From Halomonas alkalisoli (lineage in GTDB: Bacteria; Pseudomonadota; Gammaproteobacteria; Pseudomonadales; Halomonadaceae), in assembly GCF_021412585.1 (NCBI RefSeq), contig NZ_JAKCMI010000032.1:1-64000 (forward strand): DNA of 64,000 nucleotides, given 5' to 3'. Within the stretch, counting starts at the first letter, position 1. Each line of letters starts with the position of its first letter. A program made the position numbers and the translations under genes. The notes under the pieces were generated by a model. It saw only the letters and a program-made list of their open reading frames with translations, made no database searches and was not told the DNA's origin. Of the stretch, positions 12,085 to 22,486 are shown one piece after another.

Positions 12085-12819
12085 AACGGGCAGCGCCTCG
12101 GTGAGCCGAATCGCCTGCGGCACCCCCTCGTGGCAGTCCACCCGGCAGCCATGGGCCAGTATCTCGACCCCGCGCTCCGACGCCTCGCCCAGTGCCATCG
12201 CATAGGCGGGGTCGAGGTGTGCGGCCGCAGCCACGTCAACGATGCCGCTATGGGCCACACAGAACAGCAGCACCGCCCGATGGCCCTGCGCCGCCAGGTC
12301 GCCCAGCACGCCCAGATGGCGCCGCCCTCGCTCGCTCACCGCATCGGGGAAGTAGCCATGGCCATCGCTCTCCTTGAGGGTGACCTGCTTGACCTCGACA
12401 TAGGCGGTTCCCCGCAGCGGATCGTCCAGGCGGAAATCGAGCCGGCTGGCGCCTGTCCCCGTTTCCGCCGCCACCTTCGCCTCTCGCTTCAGCGTGGCAT
12501 AGCCCGCCAGGGACGCCACCTGCCCCCCGCGCAACGCCTCTTCGACGATACGGTTGGTCCGCCCGGTATGCACCGACGCGAACGCCAGGCTACCGTCAGG
12601 CTGGGGCAGCTCGATCAGCTCCCAGGTCCAGGCCAGCTTGCGCGCCGGGTTGTCGCTGGGTGCCAGCCAGACGCGGCAGCCCGGCACGTTCACCGCCCGC
12701 ATGGAGCCGGTATTGGGACAGTGCGCGACCACGTCGCGCCCGTCGGCGAGGCGCACATCGGCCAGGAAACGTTTATAGCGGCGCAGCAGGGTGCCGGGCA
12801 CCAGCCGAGGATACTCCAT
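12043..12819 (-). CDS. sfsA: SfsA family DNA/RNA-binding protein
   Basis: Homologue of E. coli SfsA (sugar fermentation stimulation), thought to combine an OB-like nucleic-acid-binding part with a nuclease-like core. The 258-residue protein has the family pieces CPNTGSM (about 33-39), HTGRTNRIVEEAL, EVKQVTL and HFPDAVSERG-like FPDAVSERGRRHL. It lies between the Rieske gene (convergent, overlapping) and an aminotransferase gene on the same strand. Confidence 0.93.
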   Translation of the reverse strand: MEYPRLVPGTLLRRYKRFLADVRLADGRDVVAHCPNTGSMRAVNVPGCRVWLAPSDNPARKLAWTWELIELPQPDGSLAFASVHTGRTNRIVEEALRGGQVASLAGYATLKREAKVAAETGTGASRLDFRLDDPLRGTAYVEVKQVTLKESDGHGYFPDAVSERGRRHLGVLGDLAAQGHRAVLLFCVAHSGIVDVAAAAHLDPAYAMALGEASERGVEILAHGCRVDCHEGVPQAIRLTEALPVSLTRQLDIALGVD

Positions 12820-12849
12820 GGAAAAACCTCCGATTCATTGCTGCGCCCG

Positions 12850-14013
12850 CTACGCTTGGCGCGCCAGGAAGCGCTCGAGCCGGGCCACGGCCTCCTCGAG
12901 GCGTGCGATGCCGGTGGTGAAGGCGATGCGCACGTGATGCTCGCCCCCCGTCAGCGCGAAATCGATGCCCGGCGTGATCGCCACGTTCTCCTCCTCGAGC
13001 AGCTGTCGGCAGAAGGCCTGGCTGTCGCGACTATAGCGGGAGATATCCAGCCACAGGTAGAAGGCACCCTGGGGCGGCAGCGAGGGCGCCAGCCCCAGCC
13101 GGGCAAGCCCTGCCAGCAGCGCATCGCGGCGCTGCCCCAGCTCGGCCCGGCGCGTCTCGAGGATATCGCGACACTCGGGGGTGAAGGCGGCCAGCGCCGC
13201 GTGCTGGGCCGGGGTGGAAGCCGCCAGGAACACGTTCTGGGCCAGCCGGGTGAGCGGCTCCACTGCCGCTTCGGGCGCCAGCAGCCAGCCCAGGCGCCAG
13301 CCGGTCATGCCGAAGTACTTGGAGAAGCTGTTGACCACGAAGGCATCGGGGGTGATCGCGGCCACCGACAGCGGCGCGATGTCGTAGCAGAGCCCCTGGT
13401 AGATCTCGTCCACCAGCAGTTCGCCACCCCGGGCCGCCACGCTATCGGCAACCGAAGAAAGCTGTGCCCCATCGAGCATGTGGCCGGTGGGGTTGGAAGG
13501 CGTGGCCAGCATCGCCAGGCGGGTGTCGTCGCGCCAGTGCCGATCGACCAGCGCCGCATCCAGCTGCCAGCCGCTTTCGGGCCCCACCGGCACGGCGTCC
13601 ACCTCGGCGCCGGCCAGGGCCATGAAGTGGCGATTGCAGGGATAGTTGGGGTCGGCCATCAGCACCCGGTCGCCGGGCCCTGCCAGCAACTGGCTGGCCA
13701 GCAGGAGCGCCCCCGACGCTCCCGGCGTGACCAGAATTCGAGACGGGTCGACCGAGGCCCCGAAGTGCTCGGCGTAGTGCCCGGCGATCGCTTCGCGCAG
13801 CGCCGGCAGACCCGCTGCCGGGGTATAGCGGGTATGCCCCGCCGCCAGCGCCTGCTGCCCGGCGGCGAGCACCGGCTCCGGCGTGGCAAAGTCGGGCTCA
13901 CCCACCTCCAGGTGAATGACATCGTGCCCGGCTGCCTCGCGAGCCTGAGCGATTTCCAACAGGCTCATCACACGAAAAGGGGCAACACGATCGACCCGCG
14001 CATTCCACGGCAT
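12850..14013 (-). CDS. PLP-dependent class I/II aminotransferase
   Basis: Fold-type I aminotransferase of 387 residues. Seen in order: LEVGEPDF near the N terminus, NPTGHMLD, DEIYQGLCYD, the PLP lysine in VNSFSKYFGMTGWRLGW, and a C-terminal VAITPGIDF segment with HHVRIAF. The substrate is not clear; relatives are annotated as aspartate- or alanine-type transaminases. The same gene neighbours dksA in Pseudomonas. Confidence 0.92.
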   Translation of the reverse strand: MPWNARVDRVAPFRVMSLLEIAQAREAAGHDVIHLEVGEPDFATPEPVLAAGQQALAAGHTRYTPAAGLPALREAIAGHYAEHFGASVDPSRILVTPGASGALLLASQLLAGPGDRVLMADPNYPCNRHFMALAGAEVDAVPVGPESGWQLDAALVDRHWRDDTRLAMLATPSNPTGHMLDGAQLSSVADSVAARGGELLVDEIYQGLCYDIAPLSVAAITPDAFVVNSFSKYFGMTGWRLGWLLAPEAAVEPLTRLAQNVFLAASTPAQHAALAAFTPECRDILETRRAELGQRRDALLAGLARLGLAPSLPPQGAFYLWLDISRYSRDSQAFCRQLLEEENVAITPGIDFALTGGEHHVRIAFTTGIARLEEAVARLERFLARQA

Positions 14014-14254
14014 GGCAGACTCCCAATGACATTATCGGGCCTGGGCGGGGAACCTTTCGCCGCCAGGCTTTCCAAGGTAGATTCTATCTTTTTTCATGAC
14101 CGTCGCGCAGGCCGCTCCCTCGCCGGCGTTGCGAAGGTCGCTATTGCAAAGGCGGCGTTTTTCCGCTAAACAAGCATGCCTTTGGCGTGAGATACCTTGC
14201 AATGCATCGGAGCGGGTATTGATCAGCAGTCACTAAAGTTAAAGAGGCAATCCC

Positions 14255-14692
14255 ATGCCAGTAGCAGACAAGAGAACGGAAGCGCCCAAGAAATTCACCC
14301 CGTACGAGCCGGCATCGGGTGAAGAGTATATGAACGAGCAACAGCTGGAGCACTTCCGACAGATCCTGCTGGGCTGGAAACAGGAGCTCATGGAAGAGGT
14401 GGATCGCACCGTGCGCCATCTACAGGAAGAGGCGAACAACTACGCCGATCCGGCCGATCGTGCCACTCAGGAAGAGGGCTTCAGTCTCGAACTGCGCACG
14501 CGGGACCGGGAGCGCAAGCTGCTCAAGAAGATCAATGAGACCCTCGACAAGATCGACGAGGACGACTATGGCTTCTGTGAGGCCTGCGGTGTCGAGATCG
14601 GTATCCGCCGCCTTGAAGCTCGCCCCACCGCAACACTGTGCGTGGATTGCAAGACCCTTGCCGAACTCAAGGAAAAACAGCTCGGCGGCTGA
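14255..14692 (+). CDS. dksA: RNA polymerase-binding transcription factor DksA
   Basis: Acts with ppGpp in the secondary channel of RNA polymerase, lowering rRNA transcription and raising amino-acid promoters. The 145-residue protein keeps the coiled-coil tip DPADRA (65-70, with D65 and D68) and a four-cysteine zinc site C108, C111, C129, C132. The 240 bases upstream hold no gene. It is followed by gluQ, the common arrangement. Confidence 0.97.
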   Translation: MPVADKRTEAPKKFTPYEPASGEEYMNEQQLEHFRQILLGWKQELMEEVDRTVRHLQEEANNYADPADRATQEEGFSLELRTRDRERKLLKKINETLDKIDEDDYGFCEACGVEIGIRRLEARPTATLCVDCKTLAELKEKQLGG

Positions 14693-14773
14693 ATCGCCGG
14701 GCTGCTCCAGCTGTCGCGACGGGCACCCCAGGGTGCCCGTTTGCTTGACGACCGCCCTCATCGGGAGTCACCC

Positions 14774-15685
14774 ATGACCCCTTATCGCGGCCGCTTCGCC
14801 CCCACCCCATCCGGCGCGCTGCACTTCGGCTCACTGATCGCCGCCCTGGCCAGCTTTCTCGATGCCCGCCGGGCGGGCGGCCTGTGGTTGCTGCGCATCG
14901 AAGACATCGATCCGCCACGCTGCCCCCCCGGGGCCGCCGATACCATCCTGCGTCAGCTCGAGGCCTTCGGCCTGCACTGGGACGGCCCGATCCGCTGGCA
15001 GAGCGACCGCAACGAGGCCTACGCCGCCGCCCTGGAGAACCTGACGTCACAGGGCCTCGCCTACCCCTGCAGCTGCTCACGCAAGCAGTGGCGCGACTTC
15101 ACGATCTACCCCGGCTGGTGTCGCCACGGCGTGAGGGAGCCCGGCAAGCCGCTGGCATGGCGGCTGCGCAGTGACAAGGGGCTGCGTCCGGTCACGTGGC
15201 AGGATAGGCTGTTCGGGACCCAGCGCTTCGATCCGGTCGAGCTCGGTGACGTGGTGCTCAAGCGCAAGGATGACCTTTGGGCCTACCAGCTCGCCGTGGT
15301 GGTCGATGATGCCGACCAGGGCATCACCGATGTGGTCCGTGGTTTCGACCTGCTCGACAATACGCCCTGGCAGCGCCAGCTGCAGCACGCCCTGGGCCTG
15401 GCCGAGCCACGCTACCTGCATCTGCCACTGATCATGAACCGCGACGGCCAGAAGCTCTCCAAGCAGAACCTGGCGCCGGCGCTCCCCGTGGAGGAGCAGG
15501 CGATACGGCCGCTGCTGCATCGTGCCCTGGCAGCCCTGGACCAGGCACCGCCCGATGCACTGGCCCTGGCACCGGCTACCGAACAGCTCGCCTGGGCCAT
15601 TGCCCACTGGGACGTGAAGCGCATCCGACCCGAGGCCACCCGGCAAGCGTCTGATGCCGACATGGCCGCCACCCACCCACCCTGA
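14774..15685 (+). CDS. gluQ: glutamyl-Q tRNA(Asp) synthetase
   Basis: Shortened glutamyl-tRNA synthetase paralogue that attaches glutamate to queuosine at the wobble base of tRNA-Asp. It has the HIGH-like region PSGALHFGSL, the zinc site CSCSRKQ...YPGWCR, and the KMSKS-like GQKLSKQN, and lacks the anticodon-binding domain, as expected at 303 residues. ATG at 14774 follows GGGAG by six bases and matches the family N terminus. Confidence 0.95.
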   Translation: MTPYRGRFAPTPSGALHFGSLIAALASFLDARRAGGLWLLRIEDIDPPRCPPGAADTILRQLEAFGLHWDGPIRWQSDRNEAYAAALENLTSQGLAYPCSCSRKQWRDFTIYPGWCRHGVREPGKPLAWRLRSDKGLRPVTWQDRLFGTQRFDPVELGDVVLKRKDDLWAYQLAVVVDDADQGITDVVRGFDLLDNTPWQRQLQHALGLAEPRYLHLPLIMNRDGQKLSKQNLAPALPVEEQAIRPLLHRALAALDQAPPDALALAPATEQLAWAIAHWDVKRIRPEATRQASDADMAATHPP

Positions 15686-15699
15686 GCGAGGAGCACGCC

Positions 15700-15876
15700 G
15701 TGTACGTCTATCGCATCATGCTGCTGCTGGTGTTCGGGGGCTACCTGCTGTCACCGCTGCTGATGAGTGGCTGGTCCAGCCCGGGGGTGGCCTGGTACCG
15801 CCCCTTCGTCATCTGGGGAATCCTGATCGCGCTGACGCTGTGGCTGGAGCAGAAGAGGAAGCTGGATGAACAGTAG
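15700..15876 (+). CDS. cbrX: small membrane protein, CbrX-like
   Basis: A 58-codon frame starts with GTG at 15700, preceded by GCGAGGAG. The product begins MYVYRIMLLL and has one or two hydrophobic segments (about 4-22 and 34-50) and a charged tail ending [11 protein letters not shown]. Its end overlaps the cbrA start by 11 bases, so translation is probably coupled. Pseudomonas has a similar short gene, cbrX, just before and overlapping cbrA. The name is by position and character, not by proven similarity. Confidence 0.75.
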   Translation: MYVYRIMLLLVFGGYLLSPLLMSGWSSPGVAWYRPFVIWGILIALTLWLEQKRKLDEQ

Positions 15877-18794
15877 CCTGGCCAGCGTCTTCGCCCTGGG
15901 CACCAGCTATCTGCTGCTGATGTTCCTGTGTGCCCTGGCCGTGGAACGCGGCTGGATCGGCCCACGCATTACCCGCCACCCCGCCGTCTATACCCTGGCG
16001 CTGGGGGTGTATGCCAGCGCCTGGGCGATCTACGGCAGCCTGGAGTTCGCCGCCAGCGAAGGGTATGGCTATCTCGCCTACTACCTGGGCGTGGCCGGCG
16101 CCTTCCTGCTGGCACCGGTCCTGCTGGTACCCATCCAGCGCATGACCCACACCTACCAGCTCTCCTCCCTGGCCGACCTCTTTGCCTTTCGCTTTCGCTC
16201 GCGCTGGGTTGGTACCCTGGTAACGGTCATCAGCCTGCTGGCGGTACTTCCCCTGCTGGCACTGCAGGTCCAGACCCTGGGCGATGCCATCTACCTGATG
16301 ACCGGCGCCGCCTCGCCTGCCCTGCTGGCGCTGGCCTTCAGTGCCCTGATCGCCCTGTTCGCCATGCTCTTCGGCACACGCCATAGGCACAAGCACGCAC
16401 GCCACGACACGCTGCTCACCGTCATCGCCTTCACCTCGGTCATCAAGCTCGGCGCCATGCTGGCACTGGGCGGCATTGCCCTGTTCGTGGTCTTCGATGG
16501 TCCTGCCGACCTGCAGCTCTGGCTGGATGGCCCCGGCCAGGCCTACCAGGCGGGCGTGGCGCAGCCCGACCCGGCCCACTGGCGCACCCTGCTGCTGCTG
16601 TTCTTCGCCGCCGCGCTGCTGATGCCGCATATCTTCCACATCACCTTTGCCGAGACGCTCTCGCGCCATACCCTGCTCCAGGCCAGCTGGTCCCTGCCGC
16701 TGTTTCTGCTGCTGATGGCGCTACCGGTGCCGCTGATTCTATGGGCCGGCCAGCGGCTGGGGAGCGACCAGCTGATCGGCTCCGCCTATCTGGCCTTCGG
16801 GCTATCGGATGCGTTCTGGGTGCAGGCGCTGGCCTTCATCGCCGGCCTGGCCGCCACCAGCGCGACCATGGTGATCATCGCCCTGGCGCTGTCGGGGATG
16901 ATCCTCAACCATGTGCTGCTGGTCGCTCACCCCCCCGAAGCCCAGCCCAACCTCTATCGCTGGCTGAGCTGGCTGCGCCGCGGGCTGATCGCCACGGTGA
17001 TCCTGAGCGGATGGCTCTTCTACCGTACCGTCGGGGTCAACCATGACCTGACCACCCTGGGGCTCGCCGCCTTTGCCGGCATGGCACAGTGCCTGCCGGG
17101 GCTGCTCGCCCTGCTCTACTGGCCGGGGGCCAATCGCAAGGGCATGGTATCGGGGCTGGCCATGGGCACCCTGATCTGGCTGGTCGGGCTATGGCTACCG
17201 CTGCTCACCGACCTGCCCGCCCTGGTGCTGATACCTCCAGGGCTGGAGATGCTCGCCGGCGAGCCGGACTGGTACGTCGTGACCCTGGTCTCGCTGGCCG
17301 TCAACATCCTGACCTTCATCATCGTGTCACTGGCCACCCGCACCTCTCCCGGCGAGCGTGCCGCCGCCGAGGCCTGCTCGGTGGACGCCGTGATCCGCCC
17401 CAAGCGCCTTCCCCTGCTGGCCGCCACGGGCGAGGAGTTCAAGCAGCCGCTCGCTCGGGCGCTCGGTGACGAAGCCGCCGAACGGGAAGTGGAGCGAGCC
17501 CTGACCGACCTGGGCCTTTCCCCCCTGGACGGCCGTCCCTATGCACTGCGCCGGCTACGCGACCGGATCCAGGCCAATCTCTCCGGCCTCATGGGACCCT
17601 CGGTGGCCCAGGATATCGTCGACCGCTACTTGCCCTACCGGCGTGGCGGCGAGGAGCCCACCGACGACATTCACTTCGTCGAGAGCCGCCTGGAGGCCTA
17701 TCGTTCGCGACTGACCGGGCTGGCCAGGGAGCTGGATGGGCTGCGCCGCTACCACCGCCGCATCCTGACCCGGCTACCGGTGGGGCTGTGCGCCTTCGGC
17801 GTCGACGACGAGCTGCTGATGTGGAACGACGCCCTGGCCGAGCTCTCCGGCATCGACGGCAATAGCGTGATAGGTGCCCGCCGTGATGGTCTCCCCGCTC
17901 CCTGGGGAGACCTCCTGAGCCGAGCCGAGCAGGAAGACCAGCTCTATAAGCAGGCGGTGACACTGGATGGCCACACCCGGTATCTGACCCTGCACCGGGC
18001 CGAACTCAAGGCGGACGACGACGTCCGCGGCGGCACCGTCATCCTGATCGAGGACCACAGCGAGATGAAGTGGCTAGAGGACGAGCTGGTCCATGCGGCG
18101 CGCCTCGCCTCCATCGGGCAGCTTGCCGCCGGAGTGGCCCATGAGATCGGCAACCCCATCACCGGCATCTCGTCGCTGGCCCAGAACCTGCGCTACGACA
18201 CCAGCGACCCCCAGGTACTGGAAACCGCCGCCCAGATACAGCAGCTGACCGACCGCGTCTCCCGTATCGTCGGCTCGCTGGTGGGCTTTGCCCATGGCGG
18301 CCGGCATATCGGCGGCAGCGGCTTCGCGCCGGTCTCCATCGCGGCCGTTACCGACGAGGCCTTGCACTTGCTACAGCTGGCACGCTCGGGTGAGGATGTG
18401 AGGTACCATAACCTCTGCCCTGCCGAGCTGGAGACGATCGGCGATGCCCAGCGGCTACAGCAGGTGATGATCAACCTGTTGAGCAATGCCCGCGACGCCA
18501 GCGAGCCGGGCGGCAACATCATCATCGCCGCGGAGCCGGAAGGCAGCCTGCTGAAGGTGACCGTCACCGACGAGGGCGAAGGGCTCGATGCCAGGGTCCG
18601 CGATCACCTGTTCGAGCCCTTCACGACCACCAAGCCGCCCGGAGAAGGGACCGGCCTGGGGCTACCGCTGGTCTACAGCATCATTGCCGAGCATCATGGC
18701 AGAATCGAGATCGAGTCACCGCCCCCCGGGCATGAACGCGGCACCCGCATCTGCCTGTGGCTGCCCACCGAACGACAGGATGGTGAAGAGACGA

Positions 18795-18817
<23 letters not shown>
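15866..18817 (+). CDS. cbrA: sensor histidine kinase CbrA (SLC5 transporter fusion)
   Basis: Hybrid of a sodium/solute symporter-type membrane domain (about residues 5-500, some 12-13 hydrophobic segments) and a histidine kinase. A PAS-like region (about 640-740) links to the phosphoacceptor helix VAHEIGNP with His759, then the N box ([11 protein letters not shown]) and G boxes ([17 protein letters not shown]). In Pseudomonas CbrA responds to carbon/nitrogen balance, and its transporter part can carry histidine. 983 residues, normal for CbrA. Its end overlaps the cbrB start by 23 bases. Confidence 0.95.
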
Positions 18818-20189
<1,372 letters not shown>

Positions 20190-20256
20190 GCCAGCCCCTG
20201 AGATCAGGCCGCCCGTCACCGATGGATGCTCGAGGGGCGTCTACGACTATTGTCCA

Positions 20257-20290
20257 AGCGTCGTTGGCACGGGCCAACGACGCTTTTTTC
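20257..20290 (+). terminator. rho-independent terminator of cbrAB
   Basis: An 11-bp perfect stem (AGCGTCGTTGG at 20257-20267 with 20274-20284) with a six-base loop is followed by TTTTT. It separates cbrB from the regulatory RNA locus. Confidence 0.92.
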
Positions 20291-20315
20291 ATGATTTTGC
20301 CGGGGTTTTGCACCA

Positions 20316-20370
20316 GGTGTTACCTTCCCACCCAGAATCTGCCCCGACATGGCCCAAGATGGGTAACACC
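20316..20370 (+). promoter_or_regulatory. candidate CbrB upstream activating sites
   Basis: GGTGTTAC (20316-20323) and GTAACACC (20363-20370) form an exact inverted pair, 39 bases apart. TGTTAC/GTAACA half-sites are, to my knowledge, those used by CbrB before crcZ in Pseudomonas, although closer together there. They lie about 75-125 bases before the sigma-54 promoter, a normal enhancer distance. Confidence 0.7.
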
Positions 20371-20442
20371 CTGGAGCCCACTTGGCGCCCCTCTCATTCC
20401 GACCCTGCGTAAACTGTTGTTTTTCAACGCCGATAAACGTCA

Positions 20443-20458
20443 TGGCATGTGGCGTGCA
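20443..20458 (+). promoter_or_regulatory. sigma-54 (-24/-12) promoter of the CrcZ-like RNA
   Basis: TGGCAT-GTGGC-GTGCA keeps the essential GG (20444-20445) and GC (20456-20457) exactly ten bases apart and matches TGGCAC-N5-TTGCA at all but two positions. It predicts transcription from about 20469, just before the first A-rich motif. Confidence 0.8.
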
Positions 20459-20468
20459 ACATCCTCCG

Positions 20469-20985
20469 GTAAGAAAAACAACATCCGGCTGTCACCCGCG
20501 CCAACAACAACAACAACAACAAGGCGGCCAGGCGAGACAGAGCCCGCACCACCAACAACAAGAACAACAAGGCGGGCTGTGGAAAGATGCGGAAGCGGGT
20601 GCAACAAAAATAACCTGACCCGACATGCTCCGCCCTTCGATGCCATCAACAACAGCAACAATATGTGCTCGAAGCACCGGATCCCAGGACGCGACGCGCT
20701 CACACGGCTGCCAACAAGAACAAGGGCCAGAGAAGCGCACCTTCGGCAACAACAGCAACAAGCCGAAGGTAGGCATATCCACGATGCCGTCGTGGTTGGA
20801 TTATTGTTTTGAATACGAGGCGGTCGCAACCAGGAACGTCAACAATCACAACAACATTGCTTGCCTGTGAACTCTTGGTGACTGTGGTGCGTATTCAAGG
20901 CGATGTGCCATCACGAAGAAGAAACAGCCGCATGGACGCAGCATTTTCAGCTTGTCAGAGGAGGCCAATCGGCCTCCTCTTTTGC
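20469..20985 (+). ncRNA. crcZ: CrcZ-like Hfq/Crc-sequestering small RNA
   Basis: About 515 bases with no good reading frame lie between cbrB and pcnB, exactly where Pseudomonas carries crcZ. It has at least eight A-rich AAnAAnAA-type motifs: 20474-20483, a (CAA)7 tract 20502-20522, 20554-20570, 20603-20613, 20648-20661, 20713-20723, 20748-20761 and 20841-20856. Most sit in loops of hairpins; for example ACCTTCGGC (20739-20747) pairs fully with 20762-20770 around a 14-base CA loop. A sigma-54 promoter precedes it and a terminator ends it. In Pseudomonas CrcZ binds Hfq with Crc and relieves catabolite repression. Ends are inferred. It is somewhat longer than the Pseudomonas RNA (about 400 nt), and similarity appears to lie in motifs, not overall sequence. 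Confidence 0.85.
20957..20985 (+). terminator. terminator of the CrcZ-like RNA
   Basis: A 10-bp perfect stem AGAGGAGGCC / GGCCTCCTCT with a four-base loop (20967-20970) runs straight into TTT then GCTGTTT. It lies about 100 bases before pcnB. Confidence 0.9.
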
Positions 20986-21082
20986 TGTTTGGGCTGTACA
21001 GCGAATCAGCGCAGCGCTTTGCAAGGTGTCGCTGGTCGACTACACTCAACAACTTTCGCAAACTGCGAGTCGATATCGCCGC

Positions 21083-22486
21083 ATGTTCAAAGGATTTACC
21101 CGCTTTCTGCAGAGCCCTGGCGAGCACCTCAGGTCACTCTTCGGCCCCGAGGATACCGCCGCCGGCGAACTGGCCGGCCCGCGGATCATTCCCCGTAGCG
21201 AGCACCCCGTATCGCGCCAGCACTTCAGTGAATCGGCGCTCAAGGTACTCTACCGCCTGCACAATGCCGGCTATGAAGCCTACCTGGTCGGCGGCTGCAT
21301 TCGTGACTCCCTCCTCGGCAGGATGCCCAAGGACTTCGACGTCGCCACCGATGCCACGCCGGAGCAGGTCCGCGAGCTGTTCCGCAACTCGCGGATCATC
21401 GGCCGCCGCTTTCGCATCGTCCACGTGCGCTTCGGCCGTGAAGTGATCGAGGTCACCACCTTCCGGGGCAGACCCAACGACGACCATGGCGATCATCTCG
21501 CCCAGCAGTCCGAGCACGGCCTGCTGCTGCGCGACAATGTCTGGGGCAATATCCAGGAAGATGCCGTGCGCCGCGATTTCACCATCAATGCGCTCTACTA
21601 CAGCATCGCCGACTTCTCGATTCACGACTTCGCCAACGGTGCCCGCGACATCGAGTCCCGCACCCTGCGCATGATCGGCGACCCGGCGACACGCTACCGC
21701 GAGGACCCGGTGCGCATGCTGCGCGCCATCCGCTTCGCCGCCAAGCTGGATTTCCATATCGCACCAGGCTCCGAGGCGCCGATCCACGAGCAGGCCCACC
21801 TGCTGCTGCAGATCCCCCCCGCCCGGCTGTTCGACGAGATACTCAAGCTGTTCATGGCCGGCCATGGCGTCGAAACCTTCCGCATGCTGCGCCACTACGG
21901 CCTGTTTCCCATGCTGTTCCCCGAGACGGACGAAGCCATGGCCACGCTGCCCTGGACCGAAGGCCTGATCGAGGCAGCCCTGGCCAGCACCGACAAGCGT
22001 ATCCGTGAGGAGCGCCCGGTGACGCCGGCCTTCCTGTTCGCGGCACTGCTGTGGGGGCCCGTACAGCTGCGCCAGGCGACGCTGGAGGAGGATGGGATGC
22101 CACCCATCCCCGCACTGCAGCTGGCGTCTCAGCAGGTGCTCTCGCGCCAGCTGAAGCACATCTCGATCCCCAAGCGCTTCAGCATGCCGATGCGCGACAT
22201 CTGGGACCTGCAGCAACGCCTGCCCCAGCGTCGCGGCAAGCGCGCACTGCAGACCCGAGAGCACCCGCGCTTTCGCGCCGCCTACGACTTCCTGCTGCTG
22301 CGGGAAGAGGCTGGCGAGCTCGAGCCCGGGCTCGGCGCCTGGTGGACCGCCTATCAGGAAGGCGACGAGCACGAGCAACAGCGGTTGCTGGAGAAGGCCG
22401 GCGGCAACGCCACACCGGGCGACCGCCCCAAGCGCCGCAGACCCCGCAAGCGCCGTCGGCGCAGCTCGCCTCCCGATACCCCGTGA
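21083..22486 (+). CDS. pcnB: poly(A) polymerase I
   Basis: Adds 3' poly(A) tails that speed RNA decay. The nucleotidyltransferase core shows YLVGGCIRDSLLGRMPKDFDVATDATPEQV with the DxD metal site, then RRFRIVHV and RDFTINALYY, followed by RYREDPVRMLRAIRFAAKL. A basic tail (PKRRRPRKRRRR) closes the protein, as in E. coli PAP I. ATG at 21083 gives 467 residues; the frame is open further upstream but that part is the RNA gene. The stop overlaps the folK start. Confidence 0.95.
   Translation: MFKGFTRFLQSPGEHLRSLFGPEDTAAGELAGPRIIPRSEHPVSRQHFSESALKVLYRLHNAGYEAYLVGGCIRDSLLGRMPKDFDVATDATPEQVRELFRNSRIIGRRFRIVHVRFGREVIEVTTFRGRPNDDHGDHLAQQSEHGLLLRDNVWGNIQEDAVRRDFTINALYYSIADFSIHDFANGARDIESRTLRMIGDPATRYREDPVRMLRAIRFAAKLDFHIAPGSEAPIHEQAHLLLQIPPARLFDEILKLFMAGHGVETFRMLRHYGLFPMLFPETDEAMATLPWTEGLIEAALASTDKRIREERPVTPAFLFAALLWGPVQLRQATLEEDGMPPIPALQLASQQVLSRQLKHISIPKRFSMPMRDIWDLQQRLPQRRGKRALQTREHPRFRAAYDFLLLREEAGELEPGLGAWWTAYQEGDEHEQQRLLEKAGGNATPGDRPKRRRPRKRRRRSSPPDTP

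Noticed and set aside
12130-14169. Long plus-strand open frame over sfsA and the aminotransferase gene
   Set aside because: It is a GC-rich shadow of two clear genes on the other strand; its translation is repetitive in Arg, Gly and Gln and shows no domain.
20502-20522. (CAA)7 tract as a simple microsatellite or a phase-variable repeat
   Set aside because: The same A-rich motif recurs in non-tandem form at seven other places inside one RNA gene, so a binding-motif role explains it better.
20469-20985. Open frames across the cbrB-pcnB spacer as protein genes
   Set aside because: Translations are Asn/Thr/Gln runs from the CAA motifs, without ribosome-binding sites or family similarity.
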